56,047 nucleotides of DNA from Roseinatronobacter ekhonensis (GTDB lineage: Bacteria > Pseudomonadota > Alphaproteobacteria > Rhodobacterales > Rhodobacteraceae), in contig NZ_UIHC01000019.1 of assembly GCF_900499075.1 (NCBI RefSeq), positions 1 to 56,047 on the forward strand. Direction: 5' to 3'. The notes beneath the pieces are model-generated. The model was not told the DNA's origin. It was given only the letters and a program-made list of their open reading frames with translations, and did no database searches. How positions within the stretch are numbered: position 1 is the stretch's first letter; the number at the start of each line of letters is the position of its first letter. A program made the position numbers and the translations under genes. Below are positions 15,148 through 24,017 of this stretch, piece by piece.

Positions 15148-16037
15148 GCCCGCGACCACGACTGACGATCCTGACGGCAAGCTGGGATCGCGCTCACCTG
15201 CTCGGGCGGTTGCACGCGTCCCTGATGCGCCAGCCTGTCGCGCACGGGCAGGTGGAATGGCTGGTCGTCGACGATGGCTCTACCGATGAAACGCACGCCG
15301 AACTGGCGCGCCTGTCCGCACAACCCGGCACGATACCGATGCGCTATGTGCGCCAGCCCCATGGCGGCAAGCACCGCGCGCTGAACACCGGATTTGCCGC
15401 AGCGCATGGCGACTGGATCGCGGTTATCGACAGCGACGACTGGTGCCGCGACAACGCCCTTCCGGCTGTGCTGGCCCTGCTGGACCAGATTGCGCAGGAA
15501 GATGTCTTTGCCGCGATCCTGCCGCTGATCGTTCCCAAGGCCGCGCGGCAATATTGCTTTCGGCAGCCTGACCGCGCCCTGACCTACACAGAGCGCGCAA
15601 ATACCGAACCGGCCTTCGACTGCACCCTGATTTTCCGGCGAGACACCGACGGCCTGCGATTCCCGGAATTTCCGAAAGAGGATTTTCTGGCCGAAGCCGC
15701 GCTGCTGTTCCAGCTTGGGCGCGACCGTCGTGTCTGGCTGTCCAACCATGTTCTTGTCGAAGCCGAATACCAGCCCGACGGCCTGTCGGCGCATATCCTG
15801 CGCAAGCGTATGGCGTCGCCGGTTGGCGCGTGCCATGGGTATCAGGTCACGCTTGCCTGCCGGCTGCGCCCTGCGCTGAGACTGCGGACGCTGGCCAATT
15901 ACGGACGGTTCTGGTGGCATGCGCAGCTGCGCCGCAGCCGCCCACCTGCGCCCGCAAGCCTGCCCCAAGGATTGGCGCTGCTGCCCGGGGCGCTGTTTTA
16001 CCTGATCGACGTGGCATTCAGCGCGGCACGGCGTTAG
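15144..16037 (+). CDS. Family 2 glycosyltransferase in the lasso cluster
   Basis: 297 residues. The N-terminal GT-A fold has LTILTASWDRAHLLGRL, EWLVVDDGSTDET and VIDSDDWCRDNA (the DxD motif that binds the nucleotide sugar). No membrane helix is obvious except a possible hydrophobic C-terminus. It starts inside the stop codon of the nucleotidyltransferase gene, so the two form a unit. Glycosylation of the lasso peptide is possible. Use in the nearby surface glycan is equally plausible. Confidence 0.85.
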   Translation: MSPRPRLTILTASWDRAHLLGRLHASLMRQPVAHGQVEWLVVDDGSTDETHAELARLSAQPGTIPMRYVRQPHGGKHRALNTGFAAAHGDWIAVIDSDDWCRDNALPAVLALLDQIAQEDVFAAILPLIVPKAARQYCFRQPDRALTYTERANTEPAFDCTLIFRRDTDGLRFPEFPKEDFLAEAALLFQLGRDRRVWLSNHVLVEAEYQPDGLSAHILRKRMASPVGACHGYQVTLACRLRPALRLRTLANYGRFWWHAQLRRSRPPAPASLPQGLALLPGALFYLIDVAFSAARR

Positions 16038-16044
16038 GCCGAAT

Positions 16045-17994
16045 TTATCCCTGCAAGGCGGCATCCACCAATTTGCGGAACCCGGCTAGGCCCGCAGGCT
16101 CGGAAATCCGCCGCGCCGTGCGCCCCGACCGCCCCCGCATCTTGCGTTCTGCCCAGTCAACGACATACGCGGCATCATGCCCGCGCAGGAACGGGTTGGC
16201 GTTGATTACCCCGGCCCCGAACAGGGCCTGAAGATCGGCTGACGGGTCGGCGCTAAGCGCCACATGCGCGCCATCCATGCCCAGGAAATGCGCCAGATAA
16301 AGCCGCCCGGCGGTAATGTCATGCCCCCGCGCGCGCAGGTAGCTTTCGCCTTCACGGGCCAGATTCAGCACCATCGCGCGTGAGATATCGGGATCGGTGC
16401 GCAAAGCAAGCAATTCACCGCGCGACAGACTGGCGGTCAGGTCGGGGCGGTAGGTGCGCATCATCCGCAACCAAGTGCTGGAGATGAACTGCCCCAACCC
16501 CGTTGCCGTTGATAGCGGGTTCTTGGCATCCGCGCGCCCCGCGGATTCGACCTGAATGATGCGATTGACCAATTGCTCGACCGCGTCGCTGGCGATAACG
16601 GATTGCCCTGCGCCTGCCGGGGCAGCCGCCGCAACCGCCACCGTGCTGCCGGCCCGACGTTGGCCATAACACGCCGGGGCACGGTCGGGGCCGGGCCGGT
16701 AGACATAGCATTCCAGATCAAGCCCCTCTGCCTGCAACCCGATGAACAGGATTTGATCCAGAGCCGAGCCCGTGCTCGCGTCCCCCACCGCCGGTTGCGC
16801 CGTGCGCAACAGCTCGAACCGGTCAACCGGGCGCGCAAGCATATCCAGCTTGTAGGTTTGCGACAGCAGCATGATGACCTGACCCACCAGGCCGGGCGAC
16901 AGGCCGTGGCGCAACCCGGCATCATACAGCGCGTCCATCACGCGCGGCGTTGTGACAACCGGTTGCGCGGTGGTGTCGGCTTCACCAAGCCGGGCGGGCA
17001 AATCCTGCTGGACCCACGGGTCAGAGGCCGGTTGCAACGGGGTCGCCTCGGGCCCCTCGGTCGTGAAAAGCGGCGGCGCATCTGCCTGCGCCACGGCACC
17101 GATGTAGCGATCATCTTGATACAACGCCATCTGCACGATCTCGGGCGACGTTCCGCGCAAGCGCAGCGCAAGCAAGCTGCCCTCGGCGGCGACACGTCCG
17201 CCCAGATGGCTGGCGGCAGCGGCAGCCGCCCCGTCAGCTTGGGACTGCGGCACGTTTTCCAGTTGCAACAGCTCCGCCAGATCAGACTGGTGCCCGACCC
17301 GAAGCACCAGATCGCGCCAAGCGACGCGACGCGCATCGGCGGGGCGCAGGGCAATCGTGTTCGACCCGTAAAACAGACTGTCGGCCTCTTGCTGCGCCGC
17401 CACCCAGGCCCGTGCTTCCGCGACCGAACGCGGCGGGCGCGCCAAGGCTTGCCCGGACAGAGGCCGTGCGCGGGCCTGCGTGGCGCGTTGGCGCTGCCCC
17501 TGAAAGATCGCGAAATCCTCTTGGCTGGACGGCAGCGCGACCGCAAGGCGCTCGCCCGGCGGTAAAAGCGGGCCACGGGCCAAAAGCAGCTCGCCCCGAC
17601 CGCGGCTTGCGTCCAACCCGTCGGGGCGCGGCTTGACCTGCGCTTGCGGCGCGACGGCATTGCCCAGAACCAGAAGGATCGGATCGCCCGGCAGGTCAAG
17701 ACTGGCGCGGGGACCGCCAAGCTCATCTTCGTCATCTGCGAGATTAGAATCGGCGGGGCGCGAAAGAGTTTCCGGCTCTGACCCGTCTAGAACGGGCTGG
17801 TCCGTGACAGGCTGTTCCGCCTTGGGGGCCACGGCAATATCCAGTGCCGGCTTGGGCAGGACAAGCCAGACACCCAAACCACCAATCACAATGATGATCG
17901 CACCGGCCAGTGCGACCCAGCGCCACCGTCCGGTGCGGCGGCGTCCCTGTGCCCGGCGACGCGCTTCTTTGAAGCGGGGGTCGACCGCACTCAC
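16045..17994 (-). CDS. Membrane-anchored lytic transglycosylase
   Basis: 649 residues, GTG start. A basic cytoplasmic N-terminus (about 1-24) leads to one membrane helix (about 26-47) and a long periplasmic middle region with little recognisable fold. The C-terminal SLT-type domain (about 470-620) has IIQVESAGR with the catalytic Glu483, and TGLGQFISSTW. Such enzymes cut the glycan strands of peptidoglycan. The gene is 15 bp downstream of the caspase-like gene, so they share an operon. Placement between T6SS genes suggests it opens peptidoglycan for assembly of the secretion apparatus. Confidence 0.85.
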   Translation of the reverse strand: MSAVDPRFKEARRRAQGRRRTGRWRWVALAGAIIIVIGGLGVWLVLPKPALDIAVAPKAEQPVTDQPVLDGSEPETLSRPADSNLADDEDELGGPRASLDLPGDPILLVLGNAVAPQAQVKPRPDGLDASRGRGELLLARGPLLPPGERLAVALPSSQEDFAIFQGQRQRATQARARPLSGQALARPPRSVAEARAWVAAQQEADSLFYGSNTIALRPADARRVAWRDLVLRVGHQSDLAELLQLENVPQSQADGAAAAAASHLGGRVAAEGSLLALRLRGTSPEIVQMALYQDDRYIGAVAQADAPPLFTTEGPEATPLQPASDPWVQQDLPARLGEADTTAQPVVTTPRVMDALYDAGLRHGLSPGLVGQVIMLLSQTYKLDMLARPVDRFELLRTAQPAVGDASTGSALDQILFIGLQAEGLDLECYVYRPGPDRAPACYGQRRAGSTVAVAAAAPAGAGQSVIASDAVEQLVNRIIQVESAGRADAKNPLSTATGLGQFISSTWLRMMRTYRPDLTASLSRGELLALRTDPDISRAMVLNLAREGESYLRARGHDITAGRLYLAHFLGMDGAHVALSADPSADLQALFGAGVINANPFLRGHDAAYVVDWAERKMRGRSGRTARRISEPAGLAGFRKLVDAALQG

Positions 17995-18009
17995 CAGACC
18001 AGACCCCTG

Positions 18010-19668
18010 CTACCTGAAACCGCTGCCGAACGAATTCGACAGCGATCGACGGGACGGTTCAGGCGCCGGGGGTGGCGGAGCCGGTGCTGCCGGGCGCGGG
18101 GTAGAGGTGGTGCGTGCACGGGTCACCGGCGCCGCCGCGGGCGCGGCACAAATCTCGCCCTCTGCAGCGCTGACCAGTCGCCACATCTCTGCGGTGGGAG
18201 TGGTATCTTCGCCAGTGTCACCGGTCTCGCTTAGAAACGCCCGCATGGCGCGGGCTGACCCGCCGCCCCAAGCCCCGTCAACCCGCATCCGGTAACAGCC
18301 GACGCGCTGCAATTCGGTCTGCAAAGCCCTTGCCAGATCCTCTGGCGCCTCTTCGGGGGTGGCATCGGTGCCGATCAGTCGCCGCAACCGGATATCGGGC
18401 GCGGGGTCGGGCGACAATGCGGCGAGCCGCGCGATCGGCGCATCGGGGATGAAGGGCGCGCGCGAACCCTGCGCCGCCTCGACCGAAAGCTGCTGCAGTG
18501 GCAGGGCTCGTGTCCGCCCCATTTCGGGCTCGGCTGTGGTCGCGTCCGGCAACGCCGCGACAACCATGGGAGCAGCCGGATCGGGTTCCGGGCTTTGCTC
18601 GGCCACAACGGGTGCAACGGGGTCCGGCACAGGGTCGTCTTCGATCATGATGAAGTCGAATTGTGGTGCCTCGACCGTGGGATCAGCGGCCGGTGATGGC
18701 GCGTCATCTGCCGCAGAAACAGTCGGCGCATCTATGGCAGCTTGCGCTCCGGACGCAGCCATTGCTTGCAGGTCATCACGACTGATCTGGGCGCCCTGCC
18801 GGGCCCATGAACTCAGGAAGAAATCCTGAATCTCGGGGTCCATCTGTGCAACCTGCGCAATCTCATCGGGACCTGGCATGAAGGGCCGGAAAAAGAACGA
18901 CCCTGTGAGCGATGACTGATCCCAAGGGGTTTGCCGCCCAAGCGTGGCGGTTTCGACCGCGTTGCGCACGGCGATCATCATTTCCGAAATCGACTGCCCT
19001 TCGGTCCCGATATTGTCGAGCAGAGCGCGTGTAAACGGGCTGTTTTCGCCCACGCGGCCATCATAGCTCAGGTTGCCCGGCTGGGTCGAGAATGCGACAA
19101 ATGTATCGCGCCCCGTGGCAGGCGCCGCCAGTCCGAGCGAGCCGTCCTCGCGCAGATTGGGCGGCAGCGGGTTGTTGCGGCAGGCATCCAGAAGGATGAC
19201 GGTCTGGCGCCCCGGTGCAGACAGTCGCGAGATTATAGTGTCCAGCCGCTGCGTTTGCGCGGCAATATCCCCGGCGCTGGACAGAACCGCGTCCACCGGC
19301 GCCAGATAGTTGATCCCCCCCAACTGAAAACCGTGGCCGGAGTAATAGAACACCACTTCCGCGTTCTCGCCGGCCCGCTCGCCGAAATTGCGGATCGTGG
19401 TGTCGAAAACCTCGCGCGCACTGTTCAAAAGCAGGGTCACTTCAAAGCCCTGCGTTTCCAGCCTATCCGCCATATCGCGCGCATCCCGTCCGGCATTGGG
19501 CAAATCTTCCAACGTGTCATAGCCCGAATTGCCAACCACAAGCGCCACACGGCGCGGCGTTTCTGCGGTCGTTTGCGCATAGGCCGCACCAACGCCGACT
19601 GCGCAAAGCGCAAGCAAGGCAGCCAACAGGGCCGACCGGGGTGTAACAAGATAACCAAAAAGACTCAT
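18010..19668 (-). CDS. Secreted caspase-like peptidase with peptidoglycan-binding-like tail
   Basis: 552 residues. A signal sequence (about 1-31, ending AAYAQ) precedes a caspase/metacaspase domain (about 38-260). The dyad is visible: His112 in YYSGHGFQ and Cys163 in ILLDACRNNP. A disordered acidic/Pro linker (about 300-440) follows, then a C-terminal repeat-like domain (LQRVGCYRMRVDGAWGG) resembling peptidoglycan-binding domain 1. Bacterial caspase-like proteins cleave after basic residues, and their substrates here are unknown. It is divergent from the OmpA-family gene and upstream of the transglycosylase. Confidence 0.85.
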   Translation of the reverse strand: MSLFGYLVTPRSALLAALLALCAVGVGAAYAQTTAETPRRVALVVGNSGYDTLEDLPNAGRDARDMADRLETQGFEVTLLLNSAREVFDTTIRNFGERAGENAEVVFYYSGHGFQLGGINYLAPVDAVLSSAGDIAAQTQRLDTIISRLSAPGRQTVILLDACRNNPLPPNLREDGSLGLAAPATGRDTFVAFSTQPGNLSYDGRVGENSPFTRALLDNIGTEGQSISEMMIAVRNAVETATLGRQTPWDQSSLTGSFFFRPFMPGPDEIAQVAQMDPEIQDFFLSSWARQGAQISRDDLQAMAASGAQAAIDAPTVSAADDAPSPAADPTVEAPQFDFIMIEDDPVPDPVAPVVAEQSPEPDPAAPMVVAALPDATTAEPEMGRTRALPLQQLSVEAAQGSRAPFIPDAPIARLAALSPDPAPDIRLRRLIGTDATPEEAPEDLARALQTELQRVGCYRMRVDGAWGGGSARAMRAFLSETGDTGEDTTPTAEMWRLVSAAEGEICAAPAAAPVTRARTTSTPRPAAPAPPPPAPEPSRRSLSNSFGSGFR

Positions 19669-19911
19669 CGCCCGTCAAAAACCTTTGAATGCAACCACAT
19701 GTAATGAGAAATGATAGCGCGAATCCAACGCACAGGCGAGTCTTGCGCCGGTTTTTCGCGCGTCCTGCCAATTCGGGCGGCACAGACGGCCATGTGTGGC
19801 ACCCACGCTGCACAATTCAGCAACGCGCGCGCCCTGCGACAGAAGGTTTGTCCGGCAGCGCCCAGCCTGCTAAAGGGGTGGAAATTTAAGGGCCTATTGG
19901 AAGGACTTCAC

Positions 19912-20442
19912 ATGTATGCCAAGCGTTTCAGAACCAAGGCCAGCGGCATTCTACTGGCAGCTATTGTCGCCATTCCGTCAGGCGTTCTGGCCGAAGACAC
20001 ACCCTATTCGCGCGAACAGATCGTTCAGGCGCTGATCACCTCGGTTGATCTGGGCGCGGCGCGGGCCGTGTGCATCGGCACCAAATCCGACTGCGCGCCG
20101 CAAGCAGATGGGCTGGATATGCGGGTCGGGTTCGCCTTCGATTCGGATGTTCTGGACCCCTCTGCCCAAGACGCACTCAGGGTGTTTGCTGCGGCGCTGC
20201 GCGACCCGCGTCTGGAACAAGCGATCTTCAAGGTCGAGGGGCATACCGACGCCGTGGGAGCAGAGATTTACAACCTTGATCTGTCCGAGCGCCGGGCGCG
20301 CGCAGTCCATGACTTCTTGCGCGAACAGGGCTTGCCGCAGGCGCGTCTGGAAGCTGTCGGGCTGGGGCAATCGGCCCCGCGCGTGGCTGACCCGCGCGAT
20401 CCCGCGAACCGGCGTGTCGAGCTTCATGCCGTGCTGCGCTGA
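19912..20442 (+). CDS. OmpA-family peptidoglycan-binding protein
   Basis: 176 residues. The ATG at 19912 follows a GGAAGGA ribosome site and opens into a signal peptide of about 27 residues (ending VLAED). The OmpA C-terminal domain (about 65-176) includes FKVEGHTDAVG, YNLDLSERRARAVHDFL and DPANRRVEL, the residues that hold meso-diaminopimelate of peptidoglycan. There is no lipobox or N-terminal barrel, so it is probably periplasmic. It is immediately upstream of tssA. It could anchor the T6SS, or act as a Pal-like partner of the ExbBD/TonB-like motor. Confidence 0.88.
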   Translation: MYAKRFRTKASGILLAAIVAIPSGVLAEDTPYSREQIVQALITSVDLGAARAVCIGTKSDCAPQADGLDMRVGFAFDSDVLDPSAQDALRVFAAALRDPRLEQAIFKVEGHTDAVGAEIYNLDLSERRARAVHDFLREQGLPQARLEAVGLGQSAPRVADPRDPANRRVELHAVLR

Positions 20443-20474
20443 ATGCCGCAGCCTCTTCCGGTAACGGCCCGCCA

Positions 20475-21785
20475 ATGACACTTCCAGACTTCACACAAGC
20501 CCTGAATGCCGAGGCGCCATGCGGGCCGGACCTGTTGATGGACGGCGATCCCGCGTTCGACGACTACGACCTTGATGCCGCCGAGCGGTTGTCAGACCGG
20601 TTCTTCGATGCCGAGGGCAAGGCGATGGTCGATCCCGCGTCGATCCGCGTGTCCGACGAATTGACCAAAGCCGGTGAATTGCTGGCACGGGCTTATGACC
20701 TGCGCATACTGGCGGCCCTGGCCCAGTATTGCGCCCTTGCCCGCAATCTTGCCGTTCTGACGGATGTGTTTGAAGCAACCGCGACTTTGCTGGAAACGCA
20801 TGGCCAACACGTGCACCCACAAATGGATGGCGATGTCATCGCTCGCCAGAACACGCTGGAATTGCTGGCAAACAAGCCGACACTTGTGATGCCGCTAGAG
20901 TTCATGCCGCTGGCAGAAGACCGCCGTTTGCGCGCGTTGACATGGCGCAAATATGCGGTTGCGATGGATCTGCGCCGCGCGATGGCAGAAGACGGGCAAA
21001 GCGTTGATGCCGAAAGCCTGCTTGCAGCCCTGCGCTCTGCCGAGAATGGCGATCAGGTGAGTGCGAGCCACGCCTTGCTGAAACGTCTGGACAGTGCCGC
21101 GCAGAACATCCAGAACATCTGCCTGATAGATGAGGATACGCCCTTCAGGCCCGATCTGGACCCGTTACGCGGACAGGTCGGCGACATGCTGCGGCTGCTG
21201 GAACAAGCACGACCGGACCTAGGCGGGGAAACTGCCGAAGCTACGGCGGATGATGCCGACAGCGTGCAAGACACGGCCGCGGAGACCGCGCCCGGCGTGA
21301 CGCCACATCAGGCCGCGCCTGCACCCACCGGTGCCGTCGCCTCGCTATCGCAGGCACGCCGCGCGCTGGATGCGCTGGATGCCTATTTCAGTGTGCATGA
21401 ACCGTCATCGCCCAGTTTCCTACTGGTCCGGCAGGCGCGCGAACTGGTCGGGCGCCCGCTTGTCGAAGCGTTGGAACTGCTGGTGCCGGAACGGTTCGAA
21501 TCCGCCCGGATAGATTTCAGCCGCGACATGGGGTTTGTGCTGACCATGGACCGGATGCGCGCCTTGTCGGATCTGGACCGCAACGACGCCGAAGAAGACG
21601 ACAGCGAACCGCCCGTTATCAGCACGCGGGCCGAAGCGTCCAGCATGATGAGCGCGCTGGAGCGGTATTTCACAGCAACCGAACCTTCCAGCCCTGTCCC
21701 GCTTTTGATGACCCGCGCGCGGGGCTATCTGAACCAGAGCTTTTCGGCGATCCTTGCGGAACTCTTCCCGCCCGAAGACGATTGA
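20475..21785 (+). CDS. tssA: T6SS baseplate/cap protein TssA with duplicated C-terminal motif
   Basis: 436 residues. The N-terminal ImpA_N domain (about 10-130) has EAPCGPDLLMDGDPAFDDYD and WRKYAVAMDLRRAM. TssA caps and guides polymerisation of the sheath and tube. The C-terminal part contains two copies of the same element: ALDAYFSVHEPSSPSFLL and, about 100 residues later, ALERYFTATEPSSPVPLL. TssA proteins I know of carry one. It lies 33 bp after the OmpA-family gene. The remaining T6SS core genes are outside the window. Confidence 0.9.
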   Translation: MTLPDFTQALNAEAPCGPDLLMDGDPAFDDYDLDAAERLSDRFFDAEGKAMVDPASIRVSDELTKAGELLARAYDLRILAALAQYCALARNLAVLTDVFEATATLLETHGQHVHPQMDGDVIARQNTLELLANKPTLVMPLEFMPLAEDRRLRALTWRKYAVAMDLRRAMAEDGQSVDAESLLAALRSAENGDQVSASHALLKRLDSAAQNIQNICLIDEDTPFRPDLDPLRGQVGDMLRLLEQARPDLGGETAEATADDADSVQDTAAETAPGVTPHQAAPAPTGAVASLSQARRALDALDAYFSVHEPSSPSFLLVRQARELVGRPLVEALELLVPERFESARIDFSRDMGFVLTMDRMRALSDLDRNDAEEDDSEPPVISTRAEASSMMSALERYFTATEPSSPVPLLMTRARGYLNQSFSAILAELFPPEDD

Positions 21786-21804
21786 GCGCGGCAAGCGGCT
21801 AAAC

Positions 21805-22938
21805 TCAACCCGCCTGACCCGTCGCATCGGCCAGTGCCTGACGATACGCCGCGATCACATGTGCCTCGCCGAACAGGCGCTCGGCGCGGGCGCGTCCGGC
21901 TTGCCCCATTGCGGCCCGCGCTTCGGGAGTCAGGGTGATAAAGTCGGCGCAGGCGCGTGCAAGGCTCGCGCTGTCGCGCGGCTGGCACAGCAGCCCCGTC
22001 TTTCCAGCGTCCAACGCATCACGGCAACCGGGCACATCGGTGGTGATGACAGGACGTGCCATGGCCGCAGCTTCCAGCAAAACCCGCGGCATGCCTTCCC
22101 GGTATGAGGGCAGGACGACGCAATCGGCCTCGGCAATCGCGGGCCGCACATCGGGCATGGCCCCAAGGTGAACGATATGCCCCGCGTCCTGCCAACGCAT
22201 GATCTGCGCTGGCGGCAAGGCCGAGCGGTTCTCGGTCCCGAACGGACCAACTATGCGAAACTGCGCGTGCGGGAATTGCCGCCGCACGACCGCCGCGGCA
22301 TCGGCGAATTCGACCACGCCCTTGTCCCGCAACAAGCGCGCGATCATCAGGAAGACAGGCGCGTCCGGCGGGTTTTCCGGCATCGGGGCTGGCGCAAAAC
22401 GCGTCAGGTCTATCCCCGAACCCGGCAAAACCCGCGCCTGACCGGGGCGGACCAACCCCATTCCCGCGAACAGTTCCAGATCGTCACGGTTCTGGAAAAA
22501 CACGACCGGCAAGCCGCGAAAGGCATGGCGATAAATCATCTGTGCAACCCGTTGCAATCCGCCGCCCGATAGAAACGCTGTGCCAAGCCCTGTCACATTC
22601 GGAATAAACGGAATGCGCCGACGGCGCGCGGCCAACGCGCCGAACAGGTTGTTCTTGATCGTAAAGCTCAGAACGACATCGGGGCGCAGCCTGTCCATCG
22701 CCGCGCCCAGCCGCCGCCAAATGTGCAGATTGGCCAGCGGGGACAGGCCCTTGCGGTTCATCGGCAGGTCCACGAAGGCGCAACCCAGCGCCTGCAATCT
22801 GGCCACACTGTCATCATGCGGGGCCAGCACGGTCACACGGTGGCCATCCGCGATCAGGGCACGCAGCAGTCCAGTGCGAAAATTGACGAGGTTCCACGCC
22901 GCATTGACCGTCACGACGATATGCAAAGGCCGGGTCAC
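21805..22938 (-). CDS. Family 4 glycosyltransferase (PglA/CapM-like)
   Basis: 377 residues with a GT-B fold. The N-terminal domain begins LHIVVTVNAAWNLVNFRTGL. The C-terminal nucleotide-sugar site is PVFLMIARLLRDKGVVEF followed by ADCVVLPSYREGMPRVLLE (the E-x7-E motif). The overall pattern is that of PglA/CapM-type transferases that add a sugar to a lipid-linked precursor on the inner face of the membrane. It is 3 bp downstream of the EpsG-like gene and the last gene of a minus-strand glycan operon. Confidence 0.88.
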   Translation of the reverse strand: MTRPLHIVVTVNAAWNLVNFRTGLLRALIADGHRVTVLAPHDDSVARLQALGCAFVDLPMNRKGLSPLANLHIWRRLGAAMDRLRPDVVLSFTIKNNLFGALAARRRRIPFIPNVTGLGTAFLSGGGLQRVAQMIYRHAFRGLPVVFFQNRDDLELFAGMGLVRPGQARVLPGSGIDLTRFAPAPMPENPPDAPVFLMIARLLRDKGVVEFADAAAVVRRQFPHAQFRIVGPFGTENRSALPPAQIMRWQDAGHIVHLGAMPDVRPAIAEADCVVLPSYREGMPRVLLEAAAMARPVITTDVPGCRDALDAGKTGLLCQPRDSASLARACADFITLTPEARAAMGQAGRARAERLFGEAHVIAAYRQALADATGQAG

Positions 22939-22941
22939 GCT

Positions 22942-24015
22942 CTAGCCCCCCAGATGCATGCGGTAAGGCACCCAAGCAAACGAAAAGGAGCCGAAATTGA
23001 ACCAGACGAACAGGATTGCGGTGTAATAGGCCACGATCATACTGACGATACCCGAGTTCTGTTTGCCGTAGCGCCCCATCAGGTCTGGCAGATGCGAGAA
23101 CACGAACAATTGCAAGGGCAGCATATACAGACCCATCCGGTCCAATGCAGTCGAGGCCCCGGAGCCGAAGAAACCGATAAACATCCCGACCGATATCAGC
23201 GCGAATAACCGCCAGATTCGGTATTCCGAGGGCGAAACCCGAAGACGCTTGCGGTAATACAGGAACAAAAGCGCCGGCAGGGCATTCATTCCCAGCCGGA
23301 TCAGCGCACCGCCGGACTGCAATTCTGCCTCGACATAGTTGCTGATCAACTGTTCGGCGGCATCTCCCAGCAGAACTTGATAGCCGAGCGCACCTGTCAC
23401 GCCGACCAGCAGGATGATAAGCCAGCGATTGCGGGTCATTGTCAGCGCCACGATCGGTAGCAGCATGACAGCGGTCTTGTGAAAAGTCGCGGCAAGCAGA
23501 ACCCAAAAAATGAACTGGATCCATTTCTGGCGTCCCAAGGCCACAAGCCCCAACAGAACCAGCCCGATCGCGACACCTTGGCGCGCGTAGCCCATGCCGA
23601 CCACGATCACCAGATAGGGCACGGCCACGGCCAGCGCCAGCCATGGGCGCGGCAGGCTGCGGCAAAAGGCCAGAAGTCCGGCGCTGAAGATCAGCCCAGA
23701 GACCGTGTTGACACCGATGATCCCGAATCCCAGCCAGATCGAGAGCAGGTTCAGAAAACGAAAGCCGGGATCGTCCATCAACAAGGTTTCGCGCAGGTCC
23801 GATGTCGCCGCGAAAGCAAGATACTCAAAATATGCTCCCCAGTCGCCGCCGACGCGGTAGCGAAAGCCGATCATGATGGTCAGCAGCAGCAGCATGAACA
23901 CCCAGATCGGGTCGGACTGGGTGAACCGTGTCCCGTCGCGTCGCACCTTGCGCGACGGCGGGCTGGTAATGGCCAGAAGGGCCGGCATCAGAAACAAAAG
24001 CCAGTAGGGCAGCAT
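22942..24015 (-). CDS. EpsG-family polysaccharide polymerase
   Basis: 357 residues from the ATG at 24015, which overlaps the end of the asnB gene by a few bases. About ten hydrophobic helices are visible. Motifs such as MIGFRYRVGGDWGAYFEY and LLAATFHKTAVMLLP (the His in a helix near the middle) are typical of EpsG/Wzy-type polymerases that link repeat units in the periplasm. It is coupled to asnB upstream and a GT4 gene downstream. Confidence 0.85.
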   Translation of the reverse strand: MLPYWLLFLMPALLAITSPPSRKVRRDGTRFTQSDPIWVFMLLLLTIMIGFRYRVGGDWGAYFEYLAFAATSDLRETLLMDDPGFRFLNLLSIWLGFGIIGVNTVSGLIFSAGLLAFCRSLPRPWLALAVAVPYLVIVVGMGYARQGVAIGLVLLGLVALGRQKWIQFIFWVLLAATFHKTAVMLLPIVALTMTRNRWLIILLVGVTGALGYQVLLGDAAEQLISNYVEAELQSGGALIRLGMNALPALLFLYYRKRLRVSPSEYRIWRLFALISVGMFIGFFGSGASTALDRMGLYMLPLQLFVFSHLPDLMGRYGKQNSGIVSMIVAYYTAILFVWFNFGSFSFAWVPYRMHLGG

Positions 24016-24017
24016 CG

